Assembly (NCBI GenBank): GCA_017442735.1
Contig: JAFRZE010000052.1
Location: forward strand, 1-64,000
Direction: 5' to 3'
Length of the DNA stretch: 64,000 nucleotides
Source of the DNA: Bacillota bacterium
GTDB lineage: Bacteria; Bacillota; Clostridia; Lachnospirales; Bianqueaceae
This document shows positions 7,278-16,583 of the stretch, piece after piece. Position numbers and translations under genes: made by a program. Under the pieces are notes generated by a model, which saw only the letters and a program-made list of their open reading frames with translations, searched no databases and was not told where the DNA came from. Positions within the stretch are counted from its first letter, which is position 1; every line of letters begins with the position of its first letter.

Positions 7278-8222
7278 TCAGGATTCTTCATTTTCGGCCG
7301 GTTGTCTTTCATCTAATGAGAAAAGCGCTGTCGCGAACTCATCCGGATCGAACGGACGCAGATCATCGATCCCCTCACCGATCCCGATATATTTGACCGG
7401 GATCTGAAGTTCATTGACGATCCCGATGACCACACCGCCCTTGGCCGTTCCGTCAAGCTTCGTCAGAACGATACCGCTGATCGGCGCCACCTCTTTGAAC
7501 AGCCTTGCCTGCGACAAAGCGTTTTGTCCGGTCGTGGCATCCAGTACCAGCAGGACTTCCCTGTGAGCGGTAGGAAACTCTCTTTCCAGGATCTTGTTGA
7601 TCTTTCGCAGTTCTTCCATCAGGTTTTTCTTGTTCTGCAGCCTGCCGGCCGTGTCCACAAGAAGAATATCCGCCCAGCGGGAGTGTGTGATATCGGCAGC
7701 GTCGTACACGACCGCGCCGGGATCCGATCCTTCGGCATGAGAAACAAACGTCACCCCTGCCCGCTCCGCCCAGACACGCAGCTGGTCGATCGCTGCCGCG
7801 CGGAACGTATCCGCCGCCGCGATCACGACATCATGGCCGCCTTGCTTCAGCTGATAGGCCAGCTTTCCGATGGTCGTTGTTTTACCGGCACCATTGACGC
7901 CGATCACCAGAAGAACGTTTGTCATCCTGTCGATCACAGCCTTCGGTTTGCTGGTATAGAGGATCCGCTTGATCTCATCGATGAAAACATCATAGACCTG
8001 TTTCGTATACTGAAGTTTTTTCTCTTCTGCCTTGGCCCGGACACGGCTGACGATATCCGATGCCGTTGTCATACCCATATCCGCAAGGATCAGCGATTCT
8101 TCCAGTTCATCATAGAAATCATCTTCTATCTCGCCGTACTGCAGAAAAAGTTCATCCACGACTCCCATCGAACCTTCTCTGGTCTTTCTAAGGCCTCTTT
8201 TCAGCGCGTCAAACAGCCCCAT
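7278..8222 (-). CDS. ftsY: Signal recognition particle receptor FtsY
   Basis: This GTPase docks ribosome-SRP complexes at the membrane. The short N-terminus (MGLFDALKRGLRKTREG) replaces the long acidic A domain of proteobacteria, as is usual in Firmicutes. The N domain is followed by the G domain with G1 GVNGAGKTTT (108-117), G3 DTAGR (190-194) and G4 TKLDG (254-258). GGGGAGG lies just before this ATG, which overlaps the smc end by 14 bases. An upstream in-frame ATG would add eight residues without a good ribosome site. It is the last gene of the operon, as expected for the rnc-smc-ftsY order. Confidence 0.97.
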   Translation of the reverse strand: MGLFDALKRGLRKTREGSMGVVDELFLQYGEIEDDFYDELEESLILADMGMTTASDIVSRVRAKAEEKKLQYTKQVYDVFIDEIKRILYTSKPKAVIDRMTNVLLVIGVNGAGKTTTIGKLAYQLKQGGHDVVIAAADTFRAAAIDQLRVWAERAGVTFVSHAEGSDPGAVVYDAADITHSRWADILLVDTAGRLQNKKNLMEELRKINKILEREFPTAHREVLLVLDATTGQNALSQARLFKEVAPISGIVLTKLDGTAKGGVVIGIVNELQIPVKYIGIGEGIDDLRPFDPDEFATALFSLDERQPAENEES

Positions 8223-11200
8223 ATATATCCTCCCCGGATGTGTCAAAGTTTACGGAAATACACTTGGACACACCCTTTTCTTCCATTGTTACGCCATACA
8301 GCGTATCCGCGGCGACCATCGTTCCCTTACGATGAGTGATAACGATAAACTGCGTCTCTGAGCACATCTGGCGCAGATATCCGGCGAAACGCTCCACATT
8401 GGCGTCGTCCAGCGCCGCTTCGATCTCATCAAGAATGCAGAACGGTGCCGGATTCAGCTGCTGGATCGCGAACAAAAGCGCGATCGCGGTAAGCGCTCTT
8501 TCACCGCCTGACAAAAGCAGCATATTCTGCAGCTTCTTTCCCGGCGGCTGTGCGATGATCTCGATGCCGGCTTCCAGCGACTCTTCTTCTTCACTGAGTC
8601 TCAGGATCCCTCGTCCGCCTCCGAACATCAGTTTGAAGACCTGATCAAAGGATTCGGCGATCGCCGCGAATCCGCTCTTGAACTGCTCTTCCATTTTCGT
8701 TGTCATCTGACGGATGATATCCGTGAGATTCTGTTCGGATTTCAGAATATCGTCTCTTTGTCCGGAAAGGAAAGCGCACCGTTCGGTCAACGATTTATAC
8801 TCGGTGATCGCGCCGACGTTCACGGGACCAAGCGCCCGGATCTGTTCCTTGAGACGAGAGATCATCTGCCGGCGTTTCGTCTTGGACAATTCCGAGGCTG
8901 CCAGCATCTGCTCATCGTCGTTGAACTTTCTGGCTGCCAGTTCTTTCGCGGCTCCGTATGTGATTTCGTAATCTTCCCACATCCGGTCCTGCAGTTCCTC
9001 CAGTTCTTTTCTGGCTCTGGCGGACTGAGCGTCCAGTCGGACCTGTTCTTTTTCCAGCACGGAGAAACTGCGAAGGATATCCTCTGTTTCCCTGAGTGCC
9101 TGTTCACGTTCATCATCCACGGTTTGAAAAACACTTTCCTGATCCTTGATACTGTTTTGCATCTGTTCGATCAGATCTCTGGTTTTTTCCTGTTCTTTCT
9201 CCAGGGATTCCACCTTATTCATTGTGTTTTTCAACGCTTCAGAAGAAAGATTGGATTCATCGATCAGTGATTCCGCCTCCTGACTCAGATGATCGATCTC
9301 TGTCGTCTCCCATACTTTCTGCTGGGTGAGGAACTGCTTTTCCTGTCTGGTCCCGGCCAGACGAATCATCAGATTCTGCTTTTCTTCTTTTCCTGCGGCA
9401 AGTTCTTCTTCCAGAAGTGTCCGCGCGTTTTGTTCCTGATCAAGCTTCTCGGCGGCTTCCTTTCGAAGAGATTCCGCTTTCTGAAGCCTGGCTTCGCTTT
9501 CCTTCAGCGCCTTTTCATGTTCCTGACGGATCTTATCGGCGTCTTCGTCCTGAAGTCTTGCCTCGGTAAGTCGGCTTTCCACTTCCTCCATCTGGCCCCG
9601 GTATTTTTCAAGCTGAGCGCGAAGATCGGTTTCTTCTGTCCGTTTTTTGCTCAGTTCCAGCCGGATCTTTCTCGTCTCTTCTCCGCTGAGGCGGAGAGCT
9701 TCTGATATTTCCCGGGTCTTTTTGTAGATCTGATCCGCTTCCTGACGTTTTTCCTTCAGGGTTCCCTTAAGCTCGTCCATTTCCGCCTTTCGGCCGAGGA
9801 TCCCGCTCTTCTGCTGATGATTGCTGCCGCCTGTGATCGATCCGCCGATATTGAAGATATCGCCGTCCAGCGTAACGACCCGCAGACTGTTTCCGAATCG
9901 TCTGGAAACAGCGGACGCACTGTCAAAGTTTTCACATACGACGACTCCGCCCAGCTGTCTGGAAATGACCTTTCGGTAGATCTCCTTCACGCCGACCAGC
10001 GAATCGGCAAATCCGATCACTCCCGGCATGGAGAGAACTTCCGCTTCTTTCTGAAACGGATTTCTTGCCGTTACCTGGTCGAGCGGCATAAATGTCGCCC
10101 TTCCGATCCGTTTTTCACGGAGATAGTCGATCAGACTCCGGACTCCGGAAGTATTGTCAACGATCACATTCTGCAGTCCGGCCCCCAGCGCGACATCCAT
10201 CGCGACCGTATAGCGTTTGTCCACTTCGATGATATCGGCGATCGTTCCATGGATCGCGGATCCCAGTCTGGCCTCTCTCGATCCTGCCGTCCCACGCTTC
10301 AGCTTCATGAGCGCTTTAACACTTCCGCTGAAACCTTCATAATCCTGATCGAGGCCGCTTAACCATCCGATCCTGCCCTGAAGGTCCTTCAGTTCCAGCA
10401 TCAGCGATTCCTGACTTCTTACCAGTTCCTCAGACCTGGTTTTATTCTCCTGATACTGTGTATCCGCTTTCTTTTCTTCCGAGAGAAGGTTTTCTATCTC
10501 ATGCGCGATTTCTTCTGTTTGACGGGAGAGGATCCCGATCTGTTTCTCTCCCTCTTCTTTTCTTATACGGAGGGCAGCGGTCTCTTCCACCCGGCTCTTC
10601 ATTTGCTCCCGGTCCTGGCTGGCAAGCAAAACAAACCGTTCTCTGGAAGCTGTAGCAAATTGAAGTTCCTCTTCCGCTTCATTCAGTTTCCTGGCGGCTT
10701 CTTTTTCTTTCTTAGATTGTTCTTCCAGCTTCCCGCTTAGCTGAACAAACGATTCTTCCTTTGTTTTCAGACTGTTTTCCTGTTCTTCGATCGTCTGATC
10801 CAGGCTGCGGATCCTGGCTTCTTCCTTTTCCAGCGTATGGGTCCTGTCGGCGATCCTCTCTTTCAGATCCAGGATACGGATCTGATACGAATCCATATCT
10901 TCCTGATAATGATTGATCTGCTCTTTCAGAACACGTTTATCGCCTTCGGAAGTCTCCAGCGACAATTTCAGTTCACCGAGTTCCTGGTTCAGTCTGAGAA
11001 GCTTTTTTCTGTTTTCGTCCACATCCTGCGCCAGCTGATCCGCTTTTTCTTTCGCTTCGGCTTCTTTCTCCCGTGAAGCCGAGATCTGTTCTTCCAGCGC
11101 GGACAGAGACTGATCCAGTTTTTCCGACTGTGTTTTCAGCAGTTCATATTCTCCGATAAAGGAAGAAACTTCATACAGTTTCAGCTCTTCTTTCAAAGAC

Positions 11201-11847
11201 AGATACTGCTGTGCCGTCTCGGACTGCTTTTTCAGCGGCTCGATCCTGGCATTCAGTTCATTCAGAATATCACTGACTCTCTCCAGTTTGGACGCTTCAT
11301 CCGCGAGCTGTTTTTGTGCCTGATCGCGCCTTGTCTTAAACTTTGTGATACCCGCAGCCTCTTCAAAGATCGCTCTGCGGTCCTGAGGTTTGGAACTGAG
11401 CAGCTGGTCGATCTGTCCCTGACCGATCAGACTGTAGCCTTCCTTTCCTATCCCGGTATCCATGAGCATTTCCTGCACATCTCTCAGGCGGCATCTGCCT
11501 CCGTTGATGGCGTACTCACTCTCACCGGATCGGAATATCCGGCGGCTGATCGAAACTTCATTGTAGTCGACGGGCATCTTTCTGTCACTGTTGTCCAGTA
11601 CCAGCGTTACCTCCGCATAGCCGAGAGGTTTACGCCTTTCGGTCCCGGCGAAAATAACATCATCCATCCGGGCGCCGCGAAGCGTTTTGGCGCTTTGCTC
11701 ACCCAGGACCCACCGGACCGCGTCAGCGATATTGCTCTTTCCGCTTCCGTTCGGTCCGACGATCGCAGTCACGCCTTCTCCGAATTCCACCCTGATTTTT
11801 TCGGGAAAAGATTTAAACCCGACGATCTCTACTCTTTTTAGTTCCAT
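8209..11847 (-). CDS. smc: Chromosome segregation ATPase SMC
   Basis: This 1212-residue protein has the full SMC layout: Walker A GPNGSGKS (31-38), two long coiled coils (about 170-510 and 680-1010), a hinge (about 520-670), the ABC signature LSGGER (1112-1117) and Walker B CILDEIE (about 1137-1143). It dimerises through the hinge and, with ScpA and ScpB (not in this window), loads at parS sites to compact and separate sister chromosomes. Length matches the family. It sits between rnc and ftsY and overlaps ftsY. The coiled-coil part is rich in Glu, Lys and Gln, which produces long spurious open frames on the opposite strand. Confidence 0.98.
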   Translation of the reverse strand: MELKRVEIVGFKSFPEKIRVEFGEGVTAIVGPNGSGKSNIADAVRWVLGEQSAKTLRGARMDDVIFAGTERRKPLGYAEVTLVLDNSDRKMPVDYNEVSISRRIFRSGESEYAINGGRCRLRDVQEMLMDTGIGKEGYSLIGQGQIDQLLSSKPQDRRAIFEEAAGITKFKTRRDQAQKQLADEASKLERVSDILNELNARIEPLKKQSETAQQYLSLKEELKLYEVSSFIGEYELLKTQSEKLDQSLSALEEQISASREKEAEAKEKADQLAQDVDENRKKLLRLNQELGELKLSLETSEGDKRVLKEQINHYQEDMDSYQIRILDLKERIADRTHTLEKEEARIRSLDQTIEEQENSLKTKEESFVQLSGKLEEQSKKEKEAARKLNEAEEELQFATASRERFVLLASQDREQMKSRVEETAALRIRKEEGEKQIGILSRQTEEIAHEIENLLSEEKKADTQYQENKTRSEELVRSQESLMLELKDLQGRIGWLSGLDQDYEGFSGSVKALMKLKRGTAGSREARLGSAIHGTIADIIEVDKRYTVAMDVALGAGLQNVIVDNTSGVRSLIDYLREKRIGRATFMPLDQVTARNPFQKEAEVLSMPGVIGFADSLVGVKEIYRKVISRQLGGVVVCENFDSASAVSRRFGNSLRVVTLDGDIFNIGGSITGGSNHQQKSGILGRKAEMDELKGTLKEKRQEADQIYKKTREISEALRLSGEETRKIRLELSKKRTEETDLRAQLEKYRGQMEEVESRLTEARLQDEDADKIRQEHEKALKESEARLQKAESLRKEAAEKLDQEQNARTLLEEELAAGKEEKQNLMIRLAGTRQEKQFLTQQKVWETTEIDHLSQEAESLIDESNLSSEALKNTMNKVESLEKEQEKTRDLIEQMQNSIKDQESVFQTVDDEREQALRETEDILRSFSVLEKEQVRLDAQSARARKELEELQDRMWEDYEITYGAAKELAARKFNDDEQMLAASELSKTKRRQMISRLKEQIRALGPVNVGAITEYKSLTERCAFLSGQRDDILKSEQNLTDIIRQMTTKMEEQFKSGFAAIAESFDQVFKLMFGGGRGILRLSEEEESLEAGIEIIAQPPGKKLQNMLLLSGGERALTAIALLFAIQQLNPAPFCILDEIEAALDDANVERFAGYLRQMCSETQFIVITHRKGTMVAADTLYGVTMEEKGVSKCISVNFDTSGEDIYGAV

Positions 11848-11867
11848 GGTGCTCCCGATTGTATGTT

Positions 11868-12590
11868 TTATCGGCTGTAAAGCAGACGAAGCGCTTCTTC
11901 GGCGGCTGCCTGCTGAGCCTGTTTTTTACTGCTTCCCGTGCCTTCTGCCACGGCTTTGCCGCTGATCAGAAGTTCGACCGTAAAGATCCTTTTATGAGGA
12001 GGACCTTCCTCCGAAATGACCCTGTAATAAGGCGCTTCTCCGCCTTCCGCCTGGATCTTCTCCTGCAGAACGGTTTTATAGTCTTTTCCCGATACGGCCG
12101 GGTTGTCCTTAAGATGAGAAAAGACCATACGGCCGATCAGATCTTTCGCTTCCTTCATCCCTCCGTCCAGATAGACAGCGCCGATCAGTGCCTCTACCAG
12201 ATCACAGAGGATCGAAGACCGTTTTCTTCCGCCCGTTTTCTCTTCTCCGGTACTCAGAATGAGATAATCTCCGAGGCCCAGCTTGGCCGCGATATATGAG
12301 AGGGATTCCTCACAGACGATCGCCGCCCGCTTTTTTGTCAGCTTCCCTTCGTCCCAGTCGAACTGATGAAACAGCATTTCCGAAGTGACTACTTCCAGCA
12401 CGGCATCTCCCAGAAATTCCAGTCTTTCATAGTGCTCTGCCTGGATGCCCTTTTGTTTCATTTCCTTACTGTAGGACGAATGGGTCAGTGCCTGAACGAG
12501 AAGCGCGGTATCCGTAAAGTGGTATGAGAGGATCTCTTCCACTTCCCTCAGCTTCGATTCAAATAAAGGTGTTTTCATTATCCTTACCAT
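11868..12590 (-). CDS. rnc: Ribonuclease III
   Basis: A 240-residue double-stranded RNA endonuclease for rRNA processing and mRNA decay. The signature ERLEFLGDAVL (55-65) carries the catalytic acidic residues, and a second metal site lies in DLVEALIGAVYLD. A double-stranded RNA-binding domain fills the last 75 residues (KTVLQEKIQ...GSSKKQAQQAAAEEAL). The first ATG overlaps the acpP stop (ATGGTAA). A second in-frame ATG four codons later has AAGG close before it. Either is possible and both imply translational coupling to acpP. Confidence 0.97.
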   Translation of the reverse strand: MVRIMKTPLFESKLREVEEILSYHFTDTALLVQALTHSSYSKEMKQKGIQAEHYERLEFLGDAVLEVVTSEMLFHQFDWDEGKLTKKRAAIVCEESLSYIAAKLGLGDYLILSTGEEKTGGRKRSSILCDLVEALIGAVYLDGGMKEAKDLIGRMVFSHLKDNPAVSGKDYKTVLQEKIQAEGGEAPYYRVISEEGPPHKRIFTVELLISGKAVAEGTGSSKKQAQQAAAEEALRLLYSR

Positions 12591-12826
12591 TCTTCCAGGC
12601 TTCTTAAGATATCGGCCACGCTGCGGATATCTTCGAAGTCGGCCTGTTCATATTCGATCCCGAATTCGACTTCACAAGCCACCAGGATCTGCATGATCGA
12701 ATTTTTGTCCAGTTCCAGATCGTCATCCAGCGATGTCTCTTCTGTAACATCCGCGGGGTTGATATCGGCTTCTTCCGCGATGATCTCGCTGATGATCGCC
12801 AGCGGGCTTCTTTCCTGTTCTTTCAT
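12584..12826 (-). CDS. acpP: Acyl carrier protein with an atypical phosphopantetheine site
   Basis: An 80-residue acyl carrier protein in the usual place between plsX and rnc. The start has AGGAG 7 bases upstream, overlapping the plsX stop. A frame reaching further upstream is not supported. The conserved helix II reads LELDKNSIMQIL, so the modified serine is Ser43 in NSI instead of the usual DSL. The preceding acidic run TSLDDDLELD is normal. It presumably carries fatty-acyl chains for PlsX and the fatty acid synthase. The altered motif leaves open whether it is the main ACP or a specialised one. Confidence 0.85.
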   Translation of the reverse strand: MKEQERSPLAIISEIIAEEADINPADVTEETSLDDDLELDKNSIMQILVACEVEFGIEYEQADFEDIRSVADILRSLEEW

Positions 12827-12837
12827 TCTTTTTCTCC

Positions 12838-13866
12838 TTAGCCTTCGGCGCGTTTGGCCGCGGCCATTTCTTCTTCTATCTTCTGAATAACATCGGTATC
12901 GATAAATTTGAGGCACTGTCTGATCGCGGACGCGAAGGCCTCCGCGCGGGAATTCCCGTGTGCCTTGATCACCGCTCCGTTGGTCCCGAGCAGCGGCGTT
13001 CCGCCGACCGTTCTCGGATCCAGTGAATCCTTCAGTCCCATGAGCGCGGGCTTGATCAGCAGTGCGCCAATCTTCGTCCTAAGTGAGCTCATCAGGCTTT
13101 TCTTGATCGAGCCGAACATGTACTGAGCCAGTCCTTCCGACCCTTTCAGGAGGATATTGCCGGCGAATCCTTCTGTTACGATGATCTCAGCGGCGTTGTT
13201 GAAATACTCTCTGGCTTCGATATTACCCACAAAGCGGATGCTTCTTTCTTCCTTCAGAAGATCGTAAGCTTCTTTGGCCAGCTGATTGCCTTTGCCCTCT
13301 TCCACCCCGACATTAAGCAGGGCTACCCTGGGCTCTTCCATGCCGTAAAGATTCCGGTAATAGATCGTTGCCATCTGGGCAAACTGTACCAGATACTGGG
13401 GTTTGGAATCCATGTTGGCACCAACGTCCAGCAATAGCGTCGGACGGTTCCCTGTCGGAAGGATCAGAGTCAGTGCCGGGCGGAAAACACCCTTGATCCG
13501 GCCGGTGATCAGTGTCGCGCCGGAAAGCAGCGCGCCGGTATTGCCAGCAGACACGATGCCGTCCGCTTCTTTTTTGCGGATCATGCCAAGGCCGACCGCC
13601 ATGGAAGAATCCTTCTTGGTACGGATCGCGTCCACCGGAGAATGCTCTTCGTTCTCAATAACCTGTGTTGTATAGACTATTTCCAGCCGTTCTTTATCAT
13701 AGGTTTTCCCGGAGAGATTCGCATCCAGTGCTTCCTTGCTTCCTACCAGGGTGATCTTAAGAGACGAGTGGTTATCCAGTGCCAGGAGCGCTCCCTGAAT
13801 CGGTGCCTCGGGAGCGTAATCCCCTCCCATCGCGTCTACGATGATATGTCTTGTTTTGTTTTCCAT
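12838..13866 (-). CDS. plsX: Phosphate acyltransferase PlsX
   Basis: A 342-residue soluble enzyme that turns acyl-ACP and phosphate into acyl phosphate, the acyl donor for PlsY in phospholipid synthesis. The N-terminus IIVDAMGGDYAPEAPIQGA is the family hallmark. GNTGALLSGA, LLDVGANMDSKPQYLVQFA and VGGTPLLGTNGAVIKAHGNS are further conserved blocks. It is followed at once by acpP. The canonical fapR or rpmF gene is not upstream. recU is, separated by 58 bases. Confidence 0.97.
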   Translation of the reverse strand: MENKTRHIIVDAMGGDYAPEAPIQGALLALDNHSSLKITLVGSKEALDANLSGKTYDKERLEIVYTTQVIENEEHSPVDAIRTKKDSSMAVGLGMIRKKEADGIVSAGNTGALLSGATLITGRIKGVFRPALTLILPTGNRPTLLLDVGANMDSKPQYLVQFAQMATIYYRNLYGMEEPRVALLNVGVEEGKGNQLAKEAYDLLKEERSIRFVGNIEAREYFNNAAEIIVTEGFAGNILLKGSEGLAQYMFGSIKKSLMSSLRTKIGALLIKPALMGLKDSLDPRTVGGTPLLGTNGAVIKAHGNSRAEAFASAIRQCLKFIDTDVIQKIEEEMAAAKRAEG

Positions 13867-13924
13867 GGTTTCTCCTCTGTCCGTTTCCTGATTTCCAGCG
13901 CTATCCTATCTACTATACACTTTT

Positions 13925-14479
13925 TTATTCTTCTTTGCAAGAGAAAAGGCCCTGGGATTTCATTTTCGCGTATTTGAAAGCCGTTACCAGATAATTCAGA
14001 TACGTGCCCTGATCATCCGGTACCAGGAGTTCTTTGGAGAACGCCTGATAGGGAATGGAGGAACGTCCGTTCTCTTTCCCGTAATACTCTTTCAATGTCT
14101 CGATGGGAAGGATATAAGTCTCTCCGTAATCCGTAAAATGAACCAGCAGAAACGCGATCCCTCCCTGCTGATCAAAGTCCGACATGAAGCTGACCTGATG
14201 CGGGTGGATATTGGAGAAAGGAAGGGACTTTTTCCCGCACTCCTTCGCGTCAAAGCAGATCGGGATCCCTCCCATGACGCCGATATAGTCCACGGTACTT
14301 TTCTGTTCAAAATACGCCAGAGAGATGGTATGCCGTTCCTGATCGATCTCGATCGGTTTGATCGGCGTAGGGATCTTCTGAATCAGCGCAAGACCGTCTT
14401 TCCTGTATTTTTCATTCGTGATATTCAGCACTTCCTCAAAAGCGCTCCCGCGAAGGCCTCGTGTATTCCAGTAACTCAT
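13925..14479 (-). CDS. recU: Holliday junction resolvase RecU
   Basis: A 184-residue structure-specific endonuclease that resolves four-way junctions in Gram-positive bacteria. Family blocks are NTRGLRGSAFEEVLNITNEKY, IQKIPTPIKPIEI, STVDYIGVMGGIPICFDAKEC with the catalytic Asp and DAK(E) residues, HPHQVSFM and GGIAFLLVHF. Bacillus recU is usually next to ponA. Here it lies 11 bases after a binding-protein gene and upstream of plsX, so the partner gene is different. Confidence 0.95.
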   Translation of the reverse strand: MSYWNTRGLRGSAFEEVLNITNEKYRKDGLALIQKIPTPIKPIEIDQERHTISLAYFEQKSTVDYIGVMGGIPICFDAKECGKKSLPFSNIHPHQVSFMSDFDQQGGIAFLLVHFTDYGETYILPIETLKEYYGKENGRSSIPYQAFSKELLVPDDQGTYLNYLVTAFKYAKMKSQGLFSCKEE

Positions 14480-14490
14480 CTTTACCTCGA

Positions 14491-15960
14491 TTATTTCAGA
14501 TATTCCGCTCCAAGATAGACAAATCCTTCATGAGGCTGAAGCCTTCCTGAAAGATGAGAGCTTACGATCACGCCTTTATCCAGATAGCACAGAAAGTAGA
14601 TCGGGACTTTGACCTGCGCGTAGACGGCCATATTCATGACCTCTTCCTTCAGTTCTTCTTCATCGGCGAGATCTTCCAGCCTTTCCGGATCCCCCAGCAG
14701 GGTAAACGCCCGGAATAGATCGACGTTTTCATGTACGATCCGAAGATCATACAGATCGTCTTCCTGATTTGTGATCTGCACTTTCATTCCGGCCTTTTCC
14801 AGCTGGCGTCTGACCGAATCCGCTGCCCTCACGGCCACCGTGTCCGATGGGTTGACATAGATTCTGATCTCAGAAACGGATATCCCGCTGATCGCGATCG
14901 ATTCCGCCTTGGCCGTATCCTGCGGATAACGTTCTTCCAGTCCGGGATCATACCAGTAACCCGGGTGGAACGGGATATCGCAGGCTGTTCCGTATCCCCA
15001 GGCAGCATCCTTCAATACTTCCGCTGTATCGATCGCAAAAGCGATTTTCTGACGATTGGACAGAACGCTGGTGAATCCGTTCTCATAAAAAGCGATATAC
15101 AGCGCTTCAAAGGACGGATAGGAATAAACCGTATATTTCTCCTGAAACTGATACTGGTCCCACGCGAGCGGTTCTTCATGAAAAAGATCCGAACGTCCGG
15201 AGGAAAACGCCGTCAGCACCGCCGCCGGATCCTTGACGAACAGGCAGCGCACACTGGCGATCCCCGGCGTCTGACCATGAAAATCTTCATAAGGTACCAG
15301 ACGCATTTCGTGCTTCTCTTCGATCTCTTCCAGCTTAAACGGACCGGTGCCTACCGGGTCCAGCTTGGAATAGGAATCCTCACATCCGATCGGAAAGACG
15401 AGCCCCTCGATAGAAGCCAGCGAATCCTTTTTCAGATACAGCCGGATCGTATAGAAATCCACGATCGTCGTCCGGCTGATGATACTGATCTCTTCTGAAT
15501 ACGCGTTCTTTTGCCTGCGCAGCTGGTCGATCGAAAAGGAAACATCCCCGGCATCGAGCAAAGAGCCGTCGTGAAAATAAATGTCCCGCTTGAGTTCGAC
15601 GTCGATATAGCTTGCGTCGTCAGCAATGGTCACGGTTTGCGCGAGGACCGGCTGGATCCTTCCTTCGTCCGAGAAAACAAAGAGTGGTTCATAGATCAGG
15701 CTCAGCAGGTCTTTCGTCGTCTCGTCCATCACTTCCCATGGCAGCAGAGAAACCGGTGTGGGAATGGCAAGCGTCAGTTCCTCAGCCTCCCCTTCCTTCT
15801 GGGAAGTCTTGGCGGTCGGAGCGATCGTATGCTCGCTGGTTTCAGAAGGCCGTTTGTTCTGCTGTATCCCGGAAGAGGCCTTTTCGCCTTCCGCATTGCC
15901 GCATCCTGTCAGCATGATCATCAGGACGAACAAGAGCAGAATAGAAATCATTCGCTTCAT
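14491..15960 (-). CDS. Family 5 (peptide/nickel-type) solute-binding lipoprotein without transporter partners
   Basis: This 489-residue protein starts with a lipoprotein signal ending in the lipobox LTGC (Cys20), so it should be anchored outside the cell membrane. A Ser/Thr-rich linker (about 22-60) leads to an SBP_bac_5 domain with the typical LTLAIPTPVSLLPWEVMDET and SLIYEPLFVFSDEGRIQPVLA openings and FHDGSLLDAGDVSFSIDQL. No permease or ATPase gene of an Opp/Dpp system lies anywhere in the window. Its ATG overlaps the coaE stop (ATGA), so it is translated from the polA-coaE transcript. Substrate unknown. It may feed a transporter encoded elsewhere or have a sensing role. Confidence 0.85.
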   Translation of the reverse strand: MKRMISILLLFVLMIMLTGCGNAEGEKASSGIQQNKRPSETSEHTIAPTAKTSQKEGEAEELTLAIPTPVSLLPWEVMDETTKDLLSLIYEPLFVFSDEGRIQPVLAQTVTIADDASYIDVELKRDIYFHDGSLLDAGDVSFSIDQLRRQKNAYSEEISIISRTTIVDFYTIRLYLKKDSLASIEGLVFPIGCEDSYSKLDPVGTGPFKLEEIEEKHEMRLVPYEDFHGQTPGIASVRCLFVKDPAAVLTAFSSGRSDLFHEEPLAWDQYQFQEKYTVYSYPSFEALYIAFYENGFTSVLSNRQKIAFAIDTAEVLKDAAWGYGTACDIPFHPGYWYDPGLEERYPQDTAKAESIAISGISVSEIRIYVNPSDTVAVRAADSVRRQLEKAGMKVQITNQEDDLYDLRIVHENVDLFRAFTLLGDPERLEDLADEEELKEEVMNMAVYAQVKVPIYFLCYLDKGVIVSSHLSGRLQPHEGFVYLGAEYLK

Positions 15961-16583
15961 AGACAGGACCTCAGGGCCTGATCGACCTGATCGTACAAAA
16001 GCCTGACATCACCGCCGGTACTCTCGATGACCCTATCGGCCCGGGCACGATAGGTCTCATCGTCCCACTGGCTCGCGATACGGTCTTCCGCTTCCTGCTC
16101 GGAAAGCCGGCGGTCCTGCATCATACGGGCTTTCCGGATCTGCGGATCCGCGTAAACGACCCAGACCGTATCAATGATATCCTTCAGGCCGCTTCTTAAA
16201 AGCTCAATGGCTTCTACGACCACGACTTTGGTTTCACCGTGTTTTTCACGGGAATCGTTTTCACGGATATGCCTAATGGTTTTTGCGATCCGTTCCACCG
16301 TCTCCGGATGGACCATCTGATTTAATTTCTCCAGTGCTTCCGGACTGTTAAAGACGATCTGCCCAAGGGCTTTACGATCGATCAATCCGTCTTCCGCAAG
16401 GATCTCCTTGCCGAAAACTTCCGAGAGCCTCTCTGCCTCGTCCTGAACGACTTCCCGCGCGACGAGGTCGGCGTCGATATGGACAGCCTGATACTTTCGG
16501 GACAAATACCGGGAAACGGTACTTTTCCCGGACGCGATCGTCCCTGTCAGACCGATCACCAGTACTTTATTATTTTGCTTCAT
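15957..16583 (-). CDS. coaE: Dephospho-CoA kinase
   Basis: A 208-residue kinase for the last step of coenzyme A synthesis. The P-loop GTIASGKST is at 14-22. VSRYLSRKYQAVHIDADLVAREV and FGKEILAEDGLIDRKALGQIVF are family blocks. The LLRSGLKDIIDTVWVVYA and RMMQDRRLSEQEAEDRIASQ segments form the lid and CoA domain. It overlaps polA by 14 bases and the downstream lipoprotein by ATGA. polA-coaE adjacency is common in Firmicutes. Confidence 0.96.
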   Translation of the reverse strand: MKQNNKVLVIGLTGTIASGKSTVSRYLSRKYQAVHIDADLVAREVVQDEAERLSEVFGKEILAEDGLIDRKALGQIVFNSPEALEKLNQMVHPETVERIAKTIRHIRENDSREKHGETKVVVVEAIELLRSGLKDIIDTVWVVYADPQIRKARMMQDRRLSEQEAEDRIASQWDDETYRARADRVIESTGGDVRLLYDQVDQALRSCL

